From the NCBI GenBank assembly GCA_963555705.1, contig OY743180.1:38410129-38474128 (forward strand): a DNA stretch of 64,000 nucleotides. Direction: 5' to 3'. The notes below the pieces were generated by a model that had not been told where the DNA came from, made no database searches, and saw only the letters and a program-made list of their open reading frames with translations. Origin of the DNA: Ligustrum vulgare (Eukaryota; Streptophyta; Magnoliopsida; Lamiales; Oleaceae). How positions within the stretch are numbered: the stretch's first letter is position 1; every line of letters starts with the position of its first letter. Of this stretch, positions 11,578 through 22,320 are shown in pieces. The position numbers were made by a program, and so were the translations under genes.

Positions 11578-11833
11578 AACATTAAAATCAGAAATGTGAA
11601 TTTTGAATTAAAATAAAGTCTCGGTTTAAAAATGAGATAATGATTTATGACGAATTTTGGAATCTCAAATTGGACTTTAAGATTATAAATTACAATTTTT
11701 TTTCTTAAAATCTCAAAATAACTAATAGGCTAGACGAGCTCACTAATTTTGACCGTTAAGATTTGGAGAGTCTTAGCGACAAGTTTGTTAAAACTAACTT
11801 TTAAATTTGAAATTTCTCGGTCGCTACAGACTT

Positions 11834-12657
11834 GTTGGGGGAACCATCTAAGAATTCTTTTGAATTTTGTTTAAAAGACGAAGAATTGTGAGAAAAGAGT
11901 CAAAAAGGAGACCCATGACGCAAGTATTCCAAATTAAACACTGCAGGCTCATCTGTCAAGAGAGCTCGACCTTAGGGAAGACAAGCAAGAAGTGGAGATA
12001 GATGCGGCTGAAAAAGTTATTTTTAGAAAGCCGTATGTAAAGTTAACCAAACATTTAAGGTCTTCGTATGTGAAGGACTTAGTCAATGGTATACCTATGT
12101 CAAAGGTACACATTGATAATGTGGAAGCTATAAATATCATCCCGTCCATGATGATAAGGAAGTTTGCTAAAACAAAATGTGATTGATCCCAACAAAAGTT
12201 ATTCTTATAAGCTTCGACGAGGGAGCGACTTCAGCTAAGGGAGTAATGCCATTAGAAATAACCGTGGGAATAAATACTAGGACCACAATTTTCTTTGTGA
12301 TAGATAGTCCTACCAGTTACAATGTGTTGTTAGGGATAGATTGGATAGATGGGAGTCATTGCATACCTTCATCGCTCCACTAGTGCCTGGTTTTCCGGAA
12401 TCATAAAGGGGAAGTGGAGGTCGTGCAAGCAGATCACAGACCTTTTGTTGCAGAAGCAAACTCCGTGGAGAGGTTCGTGTATAAATGGAATTATGGACAT
12501 GTCAGAGTGGTCCAAGATGGAGAAGAAACTCAGATCATCACACGGAGTGAAGAACCATTTTCAGTGGATGCAGTTACCGAAATGTTCAATCAAGTGAGGC
12601 CAAACATAGTGGTCCTCCAAGAGCCAGTGATTGGTGAGAGGTCGATCAAAGAATTCT
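11834..12657 (+). pseudogene. Tat-like protease region
   Basis: This follows directly after the solo LTR. An open stretch at 11992-12186 leads into IPTKVILISFDEG and then SYNVLLGIDWI (about 12316-12350), the second conserved block of Tat proteases. The characteristic SHCIPSSLHQ text follows at 12356-12380, then a VEVVQADHRPF segment in another frame. At least two frame changes are needed to read it (near 12185 and 12380-12415). The catalytic Asp block is not clearly preserved. Confidence 0.62.
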
Positions 12658-13033
12658 GATGAACAGTGTGTAAGAAAGGAATTTGGAAGATATTCAGGCC
12701 TTTAAAGCCAAAGTGATGACTTTCAATAAAGAATGTAAAGCAAAGACCAAAGAAGAAGCAGCATTGAAAACGCTGAAGAACAAGTTAGCAGTATTCAAGT
12801 TGGAGCAAAACATTGGCCGAGTAAGTTAACAAGGTAGATTGCCTAGAGGAGGAAATCGCTACAAGAAGCTTAGATAATGAAGTGATGGGGATTGTGAAAC
12901 CCGGACATGCTCAAGCACAAGGTCCTTTAATAAAGGTGAATATTGGTGACAAAGGGGAAGATCGCCCAATATTTTTCAGTCAAGCGCTTAACAAAGAGGT
13001 AGGTGACAAATTAGTTGCTTCATTAAAGGAGTC
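12658..13033 (+). other. Degenerate linker between protease and RT
   Basis: Lys/Glu-rich readable pieces occur in more than one frame, with no recognisable domain. It is consistent with the variable linker of a decayed pol. Confidence 0.4.
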
Positions 13034-13735
13034 AAGGATTTTTTGGTTGGGAATATGAACATATGCCTAGTTTAGATAAAAGTTTGGTAGAACATAGATT
13101 ACCAACTAAACCGAATCTCAAGCCTCATAAACAACCTCCTAGGCGTTTTGCCCCTAATGTATTTCCTGAAGTAAAGAAAGAAATAGAGTGATTGTTAAAG
13201 TTATGATTTATTAGAACAGCCAAATACGTTGAGTGGTTGTCTAATATCTTGTCTGTTTTGAAAAAGAATGGTAGTATCAAGGTGTTCATAGACTTTAGGA
13301 ATTTAAATTTAGCAATGCTTAAAGATGAATACCCAATGTCTACGATATATTCTTTAGTAGATTCAACTGTCGGGCATGTAATGTATTCATTTATGGATGA
13401 GCATTCGGGGTACAACCAAATTTACATAGCTAGAGAAGATGTACATAAAACTTCCTTTAGGTGTCCTGGGGCTTTAGGATGCTTTGAGTGGATAGTTATG
13501 CCTTTTGGCCTGAAAAATGTAGGGACCACCTATCAAAGATGAATGAGTTTAATTTTTCATGACATGGTAGGAGAGTTTGTTGAAGTCTATTTATATGATA
13601 TAGTGGTCAAATCACTTAAAGAAGAAGACCATTTTCAATAATTAAAACGTTCGTTTGAGCGAATGAGGCAATATAAACTAAAATTGAATCATTTGAAGTG
13701 TACATTTGGCGTTAATGTAAGGAATTTCCTTTGGT
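13034..13735 (+). pseudogene. Tat-like reverse transcriptase with broken active site
   Basis: Readable motifs are YEHMPSLDKSLVEHRLP at the entry, KNGSIKVFIDFRNLN (RT block 2/3), YSFMDEHSGYNQI (block 4) and WIVMPFGLKN (block 5). The catalytic box then reads VYLYDIVVKS instead of the Y-V-D-D form, so the first catalytic Asp is Tyr (near 13590-13600). In-frame stops lie near 13190, 13205 and 13542. The enzyme would be inactive even if expressed. Confidence 0.75.
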
Positions 13736-14740
13736 TTTTTAGTGCACAAAATGGGAATTGAGCTTGATAAAAATAAAGTGAAGGCCATTTTAGAGGCCAA
13801 GCCATCTGGTAACAAAAAAGAGTTCCAAAGATTTATAGGTCAAGTAAACTTTTTAAGACATTTTATCTCCAATTGTCCACGGTAAACGAAAGCTTTTTTG
13901 CCTCTATTAAAGCTAAAAAATGAGAAATTCGTCTGGAGGGAAGAACATCAAAAGGCTTTTGATAGCCTGAAGGCATATTTGTCAAGTCCACCTGTGCTAG
14001 TCTTGCCTATCTAAGGACAGCCAATTAAAGTGTACATATCGGCTGAACAAGAATCCATAGCTGGAATGGTTGCACAAGAAGACCAATTTGGTGAAGAGAG
14101 GGCAATTTATTATTTGAGTAGACAGTTAATGAAATGTGAACGTAATTACTCTGCTATTGAAAAGATTTGTCTTGCTTTATATTTCACATGTACAAAACTA
14201 AGGGTTTATTTATGGACTGTAACTGTTTACTTAGTTTCTAAAGTAAATTTAGTTAATTATGTGTTCTCTCGCCCTATTTTAAAAATCAAGCATTGACGAA
14301 CTTTTTGGCCGATCATCCATGCTTTGATACCTAAAGAAATTAAATTGGAAGTTGATTAATTTGAATTAAAACCTTGGGTTCTATACTTTGCTGGATCAAA
14401 AACTTCTGAAGGTGAAGGGGTACGAATAGCTCTATAAAACTCGTTGGGGGGGGTTTATTATAAATTTACCTTCACTTTGGACAGAATGTGTACCAATAAT
14501 CAAGCTGAATACGAAGCATTGATTGTAGGTTTAGAATTGTTAATGGAATTGGGAGCAAAGAATGTAACTATTAGGGAAGATTCCCAATTAGTAATTTACC
14601 AATTGAGTGGTGATTTTAAATGCCAAAGCAATTCTGTTATAAGTTAATATGAAATCACCCGGGAATTGTTGGAAGCATTTGATCAAGTGGAACTTCAACA
14701 CGTTAACAGGATGTATAACAATTTAGCAAACAAACTGGCT
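13736..14740 (+). pseudogene. Tat-like RT thumb and RNase H domains
   Basis: This stretch contains the RT-end text GQVNFLRHFI, then an 88-residue open frame at 14030-14296 (YYLSRQLMKCERNYSAIEK), which is the gypsy RNase H. A second RNase H-like frame at 14444-14647 (NNQAEYEALIVGLELLMELG) is the archaeal-type RNase H module known from Tat-lineage elements. Stops separate the blocks. Two RNase H domains in tandem agree with the Tat assignment. Confidence 0.68.
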
Positions 14741-16157
14741 CAAATGGTTTCAGGCTATTCAAAGGTGCTAAATTGGAAATCCACTTGTGAGTATGGGATA
14801 ATATTTCCCATGGTACAACGTAGGGTGATAAAGATTGATGTTCATTGCATACAGAATGGAGACGTGATAAATTGGAGAGGAGAAATAAAAATGTTTTTGA
14901 AAGAACCTAATAAGGGGGTTGATAGGAAAATGAAGTTATGTGCACTAAATTATGTGCTAATAGGCGGGGAGTTATACAAGAAGCATTCAGATGGTGTACT
15001 GTTGAAGTGTGTAAGTTTGATCGAAGCCAAGACAATCATGGCCGAAGTTCACAAAGGAATATGTGAAGCCCATCTGGTAGGCCAAAGAATGATGTGGCTA
15101 ATCATTAGAAGTGAGTACTTTAGGCCCAAAATGGAATAATTATGTGTTCAATATGCTAAGAGTTGTCTAGCATACCAAAAACATGGCCCAATCCAAAGAG
15201 TGCCAGCAAGGGAAATGGCTCCCATTATCAAGCCTTGGCCATTTAAGGGTTGGGCGATTGATCTCATTGGGAAGATTTATCCCCCATCATCCAAGCAACA
15301 TACATTCATAATAGTTGCAACAGACTTCTTCACTAAGTGGGTAGAAGTTATACCTTTAAAAGAGATCTCTCAGAAGAATATCATAGAGTTCATTCGAGAA
15401 CATATTATCTATTGATTTGGGATACCTCAAAATCTGATAATGGATCACAGAACTTCTCTAAATGAAGATCAAGTGAAAGAGTTTTTAAGTGAATTTGGGG
15501 TTAAATTGGTAAATTCCACGCCTTATTATGCTCAATCTAATGGGTAGGCAGAATCTTCTAATAAGATTCTTAAAAATATCATAAGAAAAATGATAGATAA
15601 AAATGTCATGAATTGGCATAAGTGTTTGAACAAAGCTTTATGGACTTATAGGACGTCACCACGATCAAGTACCCAAGTAACTCCGTTCCAACTTACTTAT
15701 GGACAAGATGCAGTGTTGCCTATGGAGATTAATGTGCAATCGATTAGAGTGTATTTAGAAAACGATTTGAGCGATGAAGAACATGCAGAATTGTTAGCAC
15801 AAAGTCTATTAGAGTTGGACAAATTAAAGTTGGACATCCTTGATAGATTGCAAGTCCAAAAGCAGAAAATAGCTAAAGTAATATAATAAAAAGGTATATA
15901 TAACCAAGTTTTTTAGTGTGGGCAATTTAGTTTGGGAGAACGTACTCCCTTTGGACAGTGAAGCCCCAAAATATGGGAAATGGTTGCCTAATTGGGAAGG
16001 ACCATATAGAGTGAAAAACGTGTTGCCTAATGTGGCATATCATTTGAAGGATTTAGATGGTCCAAGGCACATAAAATTTATTACTGGCAAGTATTTAAAG
16101 AATATGTTCCTTCTATTTGGGAAAGTGAACAATTTGGGATTTGATATACACAATAAT
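14741..16157 (+). pseudogene. Tat-like integrase
   Basis: Blocks in order: GELYKKHSDGVLLKCV and EVHKGICEAHLVGQRM, the HHCC zinc-binding region (14960-15100); KPWPFKGWAIDLIGKI, first catalytic Asp (15222-15270); an acid-block region near 15435 that reads MDHRTS; AYYAQSNG-type text near 15525; RTSPRSSTQVTPFQLTYG (15648-15700); and a GPYRVKNVLPNVAYHLKDL C-terminal fold (16000-16060). A stop at 15413 and frame changes near 15139 and 15886-15918 break it. Confidence 0.7.
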
Positions 16158-16406
16158 TGAGCAAACGAATAAAATTTCTATTTCATCAACAAATTTGGCT
16201 GCTATTACATTGACAGGAATTGACTTCCATTTCAAAGGTTATGAATAAGTAAAACATAGAAATAAAGAAATGAGATCATCCTATAAAAAGGGTAAGACAC
16301 TATAGTTGTCCCCAAAGAGAGCGCATATGTTCTCTAAATTTCTCCCATAATGTACATTATTCTATAGAAGCAGTGGACAATTTGGTCATGAGTCCTTCAT
16401 CAACTT
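16158..16406. other. Non-coding spacer between integrase and antisense ORF
   Basis: AT-rich sequence with no open frame of note. It separates the sense pol from the converging antisense ORF. Confidence 0.5.
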
Positions 16407-16764
16407 CTATGGTTGAAAAATGCTCAAACATAGATTTGGCTGCTCAAGTTCTTGGGAAGCATTCTTTTTCTTGGCTTCCAGATTGGCATTGCAATAGTCC
16501 ATTTTATCATAAAGCTCTTTCATCTTAGCTGCAAAACTCATCCTCAAAGAGTCTTCAACTGCAACCTTAGCAGAGATTTCATTCAAAACATTCTTAACTT
16601 TCTCAAACTCCTGATGAAGAGATTCTTTCTCATTTATGGCACAAAGATATTGGGTATTCCTGACCTTCAATTCCACATTATTAGCCAATAAAGAGTTTAT
16701 CTCTGAGTGAATGACCTTCAAAGCCCATTTAATATCAAGTGAAAGGTTAAGTGAAGGAAGTTCA
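16407..16764 (-). pseudogene. Antisense coiled-coil ORF of the Tat-like element, truncated by chromovirus
   Basis: On the minus strand an uninterrupted frame runs from the chromovirus insertion point (16764) to a stop at 16407. It begins in mid-protein with ELPSLNLSLDIKWALK. It continues with heptad-rich, Glu/Lys/Leu-rich helical text (HQEFEKVKNVLNEISAKV, FAAKMKELYDKMDYCNANL). No ATG lies at its beginning, so the N-terminal part was separated by the insertion. Extra antisense ORFs at this position are known in Tat-lineage retrotransposons, and their function is unknown. That this frame stays open while pol is full of stops is notable. Confidence 0.6.
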
Positions 16765-18606
16765 TGTAATACTCCGAAATTTTTTAACGCTCGTTTAATT
16801 TATTCCTTTAATTTTTTTTATGATAATTTAACTTTTCAAATTTTCTATGGCCAAAATTATTAATGATTGCCAAGTTTGCATTGTTGGTTGATTAAAAAAT
16901 TTTCCAAGATTAGTTAATTAAGTTTTTTTGAGGATTAATATCAAGTTTTATACCTAATTCCTAGTGATAAGTATTTCATATAATCTTGGCCAAGAGTTAT
17001 CTTAGGAGTGAAGTAATTTTCTTGCAATGTAAAGGCAAGCATGACATGAGGTGTATAGTTAGGTAACAAGCAAGCATGAGGTGTCAACTAGTTGCAAGTT
17101 ATCTTAATAGTGAAGAAATTTTTCCTAGCATTGCAAGCATGAGGTGTTTAACTTGAGCATGAGGTGTTTAACTTAAGCATGAGGTGTCCAATTAAATATA
17201 TGAGGTAAATGCATGGAGAGCATGCAAGAGCTATTGGAGATAAATCTTGCATGTGGATACACCAATAGGAAATAGTTAACCTCTTGTCCTTACTTAGTTC
17301 ATAGGTCTTCTTTCCTTGGATTATTAAGGGACGTTCTTTATATGTCTTGAAAACCAAAATATTACTTTCAAAGAAAAAAACAACAGCAAGAGTTAGTGGA
17401 AGAGAGTAAAGAGAAAAGATATAGTAAGAATAGAAGAAGAAGAAGAGCAAAGGCTAGCACTTTGAAGTATACTATTCCACCAAAATTTCTCCAAGTTTTA
17501 AGGTAAGATACTTTCTATGCTCAAGTGGTAGGATTTCATGGTAATATTTATGCTTAATCTATGCATGAAAAACCATAATATGAAAGATGTGGACAAGTCC
17601 ACAAAGTTAGATATCTATTTATGCCTTAGGATAAGTCCGAAGGGCACCGGCAAGCCGGAATGTGCAAGTATGTGTTTGAATGCTTTCTTTTGTGTAATAT
17701 TATCATGTTAAATCCGAGCATGATATCTTACTGAGTATTCTTTATACTCATAGTATTTTGTACTAAATTTTCAGATTCATGATCATTGAGTCGGAGGAAG
17801 TCAGTCGCCTACTCGTTGATGGACTGAGGACAAATTTATTTTGCATCAGTTTCCTTTTCGTATGTTTTGTTCAAAAAACTGTTTTCCATATGTTTTTCTT
17901 GTGGTATTAAATATAAACATGTATAAGACATGATGTAATATGGTAATGAAAGTAAATTTTGTGATTATATCTTTCATGTTATGCTAAGAGAAATTTTTAT
18001 AGACCTTTTCCTGCAATGATAAAAGAGGCAGAAACTTGACAGGTTTTTAGGGCCAATTCAAAATACTATTACTAATTCTATAGACACCTATTTGAGACTC
18101 CAAAAATACTTCTGCATTCCTATTTGAGTTTTTTTTATATGAGCTCAAGAATCACTCCATTTGGATTTGTGTGGCCTGAGATATAAATTTTTAAGCGTCG
18201 AAAGGTCAATCTGAAGTTTCTGTGCAGGACCTCACTGTTTTAATAAAACGTCTATATCACATGATCTTATTAATTTTCCATATTTTAATATAGGAAACTA
18301 CTTGAAAATATCTTTCCAATTCCACAGATTTTATAGAAAACGGAGTTGGGATGAAATTTATAAAAATGTTTGAACTGGCTGCCCCAACTAGCCGTGACTG
18401 CACCAAGTTCGTTTACGTAAAGAAAAATTTCAGGTTAGCATGTACTTCTGCTGGCCATTAAATTTTATAGAGATATTTTACTACGAGTTGAAAATAAGTT
18501 TCCAGTATATATTTCATTTTATTTAATAGTTTTTTTTCCATGTAACAAAAGCAAAAGTTATTATGTTTAATACGTGACACTCGAAGCTAAGGTTCGGGGC
18601 GTCACA
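16765..18606 (+). repeat. 5' LTR of the chromovirus, 1842 bp
   Basis: It starts TGTAATACTCCGAAA and ends CGGGGCGTCACA, three bases before the primer site. The reverse-complement copy at 59750-61446 is nearly identical; a 303-base stretch (17148-17450) is the same in both. It holds a GCATGAGGTGT motif repeated five times, three of them at 20-bp spacing. It also carries a TGAGTAT/ATACTCA hairpin at 17732-17750. Confidence 0.9.
17137..17196. repeat. 20-bp tandem repeat, three units, in the chromovirus LTR
   Basis: The units GCATGAGGTGTTTAACTTGA and variants start at 17137, 17157 and 17177. Two more GCATGAGGTGT or CATGAGGTGT copies lie at 17045 and 17074. Repeats of this kind in the U3 region often act as enhancers, but that is inference here. 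Confidence 0.75.
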
Positions 18607-18609
18607 GCG

Positions 18610-18621
18610 TGGTATCAGAGC
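18610..18621 (+). other. Primer binding site, tRNA-iMet type
   Basis: TGGTATCAGAGC follows the LTR end after the three bases GCG, as in other Tekay-type elements. Confidence 0.9.
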
Positions 18622-18766
18622 GGTTATACTTTTCTGTAGACTTTTTGTAGATTTAATGAGTCTAGTATGAACTTTATATGTTTTTAATTATGCATAAACA
18701 TTTTAAGAAAGTTACTGTCCATCATCATCGAGCAAGCTAGCAATTGACTTTCAACCGGCTATCAAG

Positions 18767-18936
18767 GTAAAAATCTTTTTCAAAGTTTATGAGTTTTCTT
18801 ATGCAATGAACTATGCTATATCTATTGTTGGATATAGGATTATTTTTTAATTAAGTCATACATGAGATTATGAATTCATTGTGTAATTATATTTAATAGA
18901 GCCTAGTAGAGTAACGTAATTAATTTTCTATCCTAG
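18767..18936 (+). other. Possible leader intron of the chromovirus
   Basis: A donor-like AAG/GTAAAA at 18766-18772 and an acceptor-like TTTTCTATCCTAG ending at 18936 flank 170 bases. The acceptor lies two bases before the ATG of the extra ORF. This is a sequence-only guess without transcript support. Confidence 0.3.
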
Positions 18937-18938
18937 AT

Positions 18939-19550
18939 ATGGCAAGAATGATAAGAACCCCCACCAAGACAGAAGCTTGCGGTTTTTCGGAGAAGCGGGA
19001 TGTGTTATTGGAATTTTATCATAATTATTGTATACATATGCTCCATAGTTTAGAGCAACATCTTGACCTACTAGATTGCATTATTGAGATGTTGTGGAAA
19101 ATACACCATGGCATAAGGGATAAGGTGAAGATACTACGGTTATATGAAACTGTTCCAGAACCTTGGGCTTCAGTTATAAATGAGATTGTGCAATGGTCTG
19201 ATGATGACCTTTCATATGAGGATCTTACATATTTACTTCGAGAAAGTTATGAAATTAGTCGCAATTTACAGCGAAACTTTAAGAAGACTATGACCTTGTC
19301 CTTGAATACTAGTCTACGAGCAACCAATTCTAGGCTAGATAATGGACTGTTGGCTAAGTGCTTTCCTAAAGTTCTCGATGAAAGTCTTCCAGTAGGACCA
19401 GTACCAATCCTAGCTAATTCAGAGCAAAGTATGTTAGAGGAAGACTTAGAGGAAGAACCAGAGGAAGAACCAGAGGACCACCCAAAGGAAGACCCAGAAG
19501 AAGAACTAGAGGAAGACCCCGAGGAGGATCCAGAAGAAATAGAAGATTAG
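18939..19550 (+). CDS. Extra ORF between primer site and gag, 203 aa, acidic tail
   Basis: An open frame from ATG to stop lies where Tekay elements normally have only leader. The N-terminal ~100 residues look helical. The segment KVKILRLYETVPEP followed by LSYEDLTYLLRESYE resembles the capsid-type (UBN2) region of copia gag proteins, where I expect an ILRSLP-like stretch and then an LTLEDL-like helix. The C-terminal 40 residues are a Glu/Asp/Pro repeat (EEDPEEDPEE-type). It carries no stop, unlike the gag and pol downstream. It may be a captured or duplicated gag-like protein, or a regulator. The function is unknown, and the resemblance is by eye only. Confidence 0.6.
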   Translation: MARMIRTPTKTEACGFSEKRDVLLEFYHNYCIHMLHSLEQHLDLLDCIIEMLWKIHHGIRDKVKILRLYETVPEPWASVINEIVQWSDDDLSYEDLTYLLRESYEISRNLQRNFKKTMTLSLNTSLRATNSRLDNGLLAKCFPKVLDESLPVGPVPILANSEQSMLEEDLEEEPEEEPEDHPKEDPEEELEEDPEEDPEEIED

Positions 19551-19650
19551 ACACCATCTTATCTAGCTATCTTTGTTTTTGGAATAGAATAGGATGTAAT
19601 GCGTACATCTACTTTTGAATGTATAGTATCTTAATATGACTTTTGTTTGT

Positions 19651-19653
<3 letters not shown>

Positions 19654-19707
<54 letters not shown>
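19654..19707. repeat. (AT)n microsatellite
   Basis: About 27 perfect AT units lie between the extra ORF and gag. The reading frame across it on the minus strand (poly Tyr-Ile) is an artefact. Confidence 0.95.
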
Positions 19708-19710
<3 letters not shown>

Positions 19711-19796
19711 GGAAAGTTGTCTTGGACTTTCACTTTTTCAAGTGAGTGTTTCATTTTGAAGTATTTCTAACTGGATGAATATTTTCATTCAAAGGA

Positions 19797-21000
19797 AATG
19801 CCTCTGAAGCGCAACCACCGAAGTGCACCAAATTCCAATATGAACTTAGGTAGTGGAAATGCTGCGAAGTTAATGTAGCAAACTTTGCACAAGAATTGCT
19901 TGCCATAATGCTGGAGTTGGGAAAACAACAGCAACAACAGGCACCACCTCTCACGGAGCAACGAACACCAAATCAACAAGTACCAACAGATCAACAAGTG
20001 CCCAACCAACGCGCTATTCAACCTCAAATAGTACCCAACTCGAGGGATTGAACTGCAATGATAGAGCAGTTTCGTAAAATGAACCCTCCATCGTTCGAGG
20101 GGAGCATGGATCCCTTAGCAGTTGAAGACTGGTTACAAGAACTAGAACGTATCTTTAAGTTTATAAGATGTGAAGATTCTGAAAAAGTAACATTTTCAGT
20201 GTTTATGTTAAAGAAGGGGGCCAGCCATTGGTGGGACATGACTACCAGATCGTTAACAACTGCCGAAGAACAGGCTATAACTTGGGTGAGGTTTAAGGAA
20301 CTGGTAGAAGAAAAATTCTTCCCAGCAGCTGTGAAAGATCAAAAGGAGATGGAATTCCTAAGACTCCAGCAGGGAACCATGACCCTCGTGGAATATGAGC
20401 GTAAGTTAGAGGAATTATCAAGGTTTGCTCCACATCTAGTGGATACGGAGGAAAAGCGGGCTAGAAGGTTCGAATGTGGGCTTCAACCTTATGTTCGTGA
20501 TATAGTATCAGTTCTCGAGCTGGGCACTTATCGAGAAGTCTTGAAGCGAGCACAGACCATTTCTTATCAAAGGACTCAAAATACTGGAAATTCCCAGCAA
20601 GTCCAAAATTTCGCTGGTAAGAGAAAGTGGAGCTTTGATAGACAAAATAACTGTAGAGGAAAGTGGAATAATGCTCCAAAGAAAGGAAATGCTGAGACAT
20701 CAGGAGCTGGTGATGTTAAACGTTGTCCTAAGTGCGATAGACCTCACAAAGGAGAATGCTTATTGGGAAAAAATGTTTGTTTCAAGTGTGGAAAATCAGG
20801 ACATTTTGCTAAAGAATGCCCCCAGAATCAGGCACAGAAGGCTGGAGATGACAAGAAAGGGAAGGCAAGGGTTTTCTCCTTATCTAGGCAAGAAGCAGAG
20901 AGAGTCCCTAATGTCCTAGCAGGTATCATCTCTGTTTCCAATATGCCTGCATTTGTACTTATAGATTCTGGAGCTACTCATTCGTTCATTTCTTCTTCAT
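19797..21000 (+). pseudogene. Chromovirus gag with frameshift and stop
   Basis: The likely start is MPLKRNHRSAPNS at 19797. The frame shifts between about 19856 and 19876, continues with a Gln-rich stretch (GKQQQQQAPPLTEQ), hits a TGA at 20050-20052 and then stays open. The capsid (Retrotrans_gag) domain is clear: VEDWLQELERIFKF, ASHWWDMTTR, FKELVEEKFFP and EYERKLEELSRFAP. A CCHC zinc knuckle follows, CFKCGKSGHFAKEC, near 20779-20820. It would build the virus-like particle and bind RNA. Two lesions make it non-functional as it stands. Confidence 0.85.
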
Positions 21001-21300
21001 TTGTTGCAAAGTCTAAAGTATAATGTGAATTCCTTCCATATACCTTAGAAATCTCTCTTCCATCTAGAAAGATACTTGTTGCTGACCAAATAGCTAGAGA
21101 TCTTAAGATGGAAATTGATGGTAGAGGTATAGCGGTAGATTTAATTCTGCTAACGATAAAAGACTTTGATGTTATACTTGGTATGGATTGGTTGTCTAAA
21201 AACTATGCAACCATTCCTGGTAGAGAAAGAGTGGTTATTTTCCAAAGACCGGGGGAAAAGGAGTTTCGTTTTGTAGGAACTGAGACAAATACTTTGCCTC
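20930..21300 (+). pseudogene. Chromovirus protease domain with internal stop
   Basis: The catalytic motif FVLIDSGATHSF lies at about 20950-20985. A TAA stop at 21021-21023 cuts the domain. The frame then continues unchanged to the second block [10 protein letters not shown] (21163-21192). The protein is fused in frame with gag, as in other chromoviruses of this clade. Confidence 0.82.
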
Positions 21301-22320
21301 CTATAGTGTCAACAACTCGGGTTGAAAGGATTTTGAGGAAGGAATTATGTCAGGGATTTCTAATATCGATGTCCAACATTAAACAAGATAAGTTGTCAGT
21401 TGAGGACGTTCCAATAGTTCAACACTATAAAGATGTTTTTCCAGAAGATCTTTCAGGTGTACCTCCAGACAGAGAAGTAGATTTTACCATCGAATTATTA
21501 CTAGGAGCAACACCTATTTCAAAGGCTCCATATCGTATGGCACCGTTGGAACTGCAAGAGTTAAAGGCACAGTTGAAGGAATTTCTTGATAAAGGTTTTA
21601 TTAGACCAAGTGTATCACCTTGGGGTGCACCTGTGCTGTTTGTGAAAAAGAAGGATGGAACAATGAGACTGTGTATTGACTATCGAGAATTGAATTGCCT
21701 CACTATCAAAAATAAATACCCACTTTCGAGAATAGAAGATTTGTTTGACCAACTCAAGGGGGCTACAATATTTTCGAAGATTGATCTGAGATCAGGATGT
21801 CATCAATTGAGAATTAAGTCAGATGACATCCCTAAGACAGCTTTTAGGACGCGTTATGGGCATTATGAATTTTTGGTGATGCCTTTTGGATTAACCAATG
21901 CCCCAGCAGTATTTATGGATCTAATGAACAGGGTATTCCATGAATACTTAGATCAATTTGTCATAGTTTTTATTGATGACATCTTAATTTATTCGAAGAG
22001 TGATGAAGAACATGAGAAACATCTCACGATTGTCTTGGAAACTCTAAGAAAAGAGAAGCTTTATGCCAAATTCAAGAAATATGAATTTTGGTTGGATAAG
22101 ATAGGTTTTCTGGGGCATGTAATCACAGCACAAGGCATTGAAGTAGACCCAACTAAAGTTGAAGCATTGAATAATTGGACAAGACCAACCAATGTTGGAG
22201 AAATACGTAGCTTTTTGGGATTGGCTGGTTACTACAGAAGGTTTATCGAGGGATTTTCTAAAATAGCAGGACCATTGACCCAGTTGACTAGTAAAGGGAT
22301 AAAATTTCAATGAACAATAC
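21301..22320 (+). pseudogene. Chromovirus reverse transcriptase, catalytic motif intact
   Basis: All RT blocks are visible: [61 protein letters not shown] and the active site [10 protein letters not shown]. The C-terminal [18 protein letters not shown] is present. A TGA at about 22311, likely from a Trp codon, and a loss of roughly 20 codons at the RT/RNase H junction break the polyprotein. Confidence 0.85.

Larger units (their letters stand above)
9325..11828 (-). mobile_element. Solo LTR, 2.5 kb, chromovirus-like, TSD GACTT
   Basis: On the + strand it begins TGTAACGCCCC and ends GGTCGCTACA. It is flanked by a perfect GACTT duplication (9320-9324 and 11829-11833). The minus orientation is inferred from the ACTGAGTATTT hairpin (9614-9635), which reads correctly only on the minus strand. 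It lies inside the Tat-like element between gag and protease. Its centre carries a GA/CT-rich tract (10680-10760), a MITE-like insertion and a GAT microsatellite. ORFs inside are not supported as genes. Confidence 0.85.
4101..16764 (+). mobile_element. Decayed Tat/Ogre-like Ty3/gypsy element, interrupted twice
   Basis: Fragments of gag, protease, reverse transcriptase, RNase H and integrase occur in that order on the + strand, followed by a coiled-coil ORF on the opposite strand. Antisense ORFs after pol are a known feature of Tat-lineage elements. The body is broken by a protease-only element (4479-7320) and a solo LTR (9325-11828). The right end is lost where a chromovirus inserted at 16765. 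Stops and frameshifts occur every few hundred bases, and the RT active site is mutated, so it is the oldest layer here. Confidence 0.78.

Noticed and set aside
19563..19754. Poly Tyr-Ile frame
   Set aside because: It is the translation of the (AT)n microsatellite.
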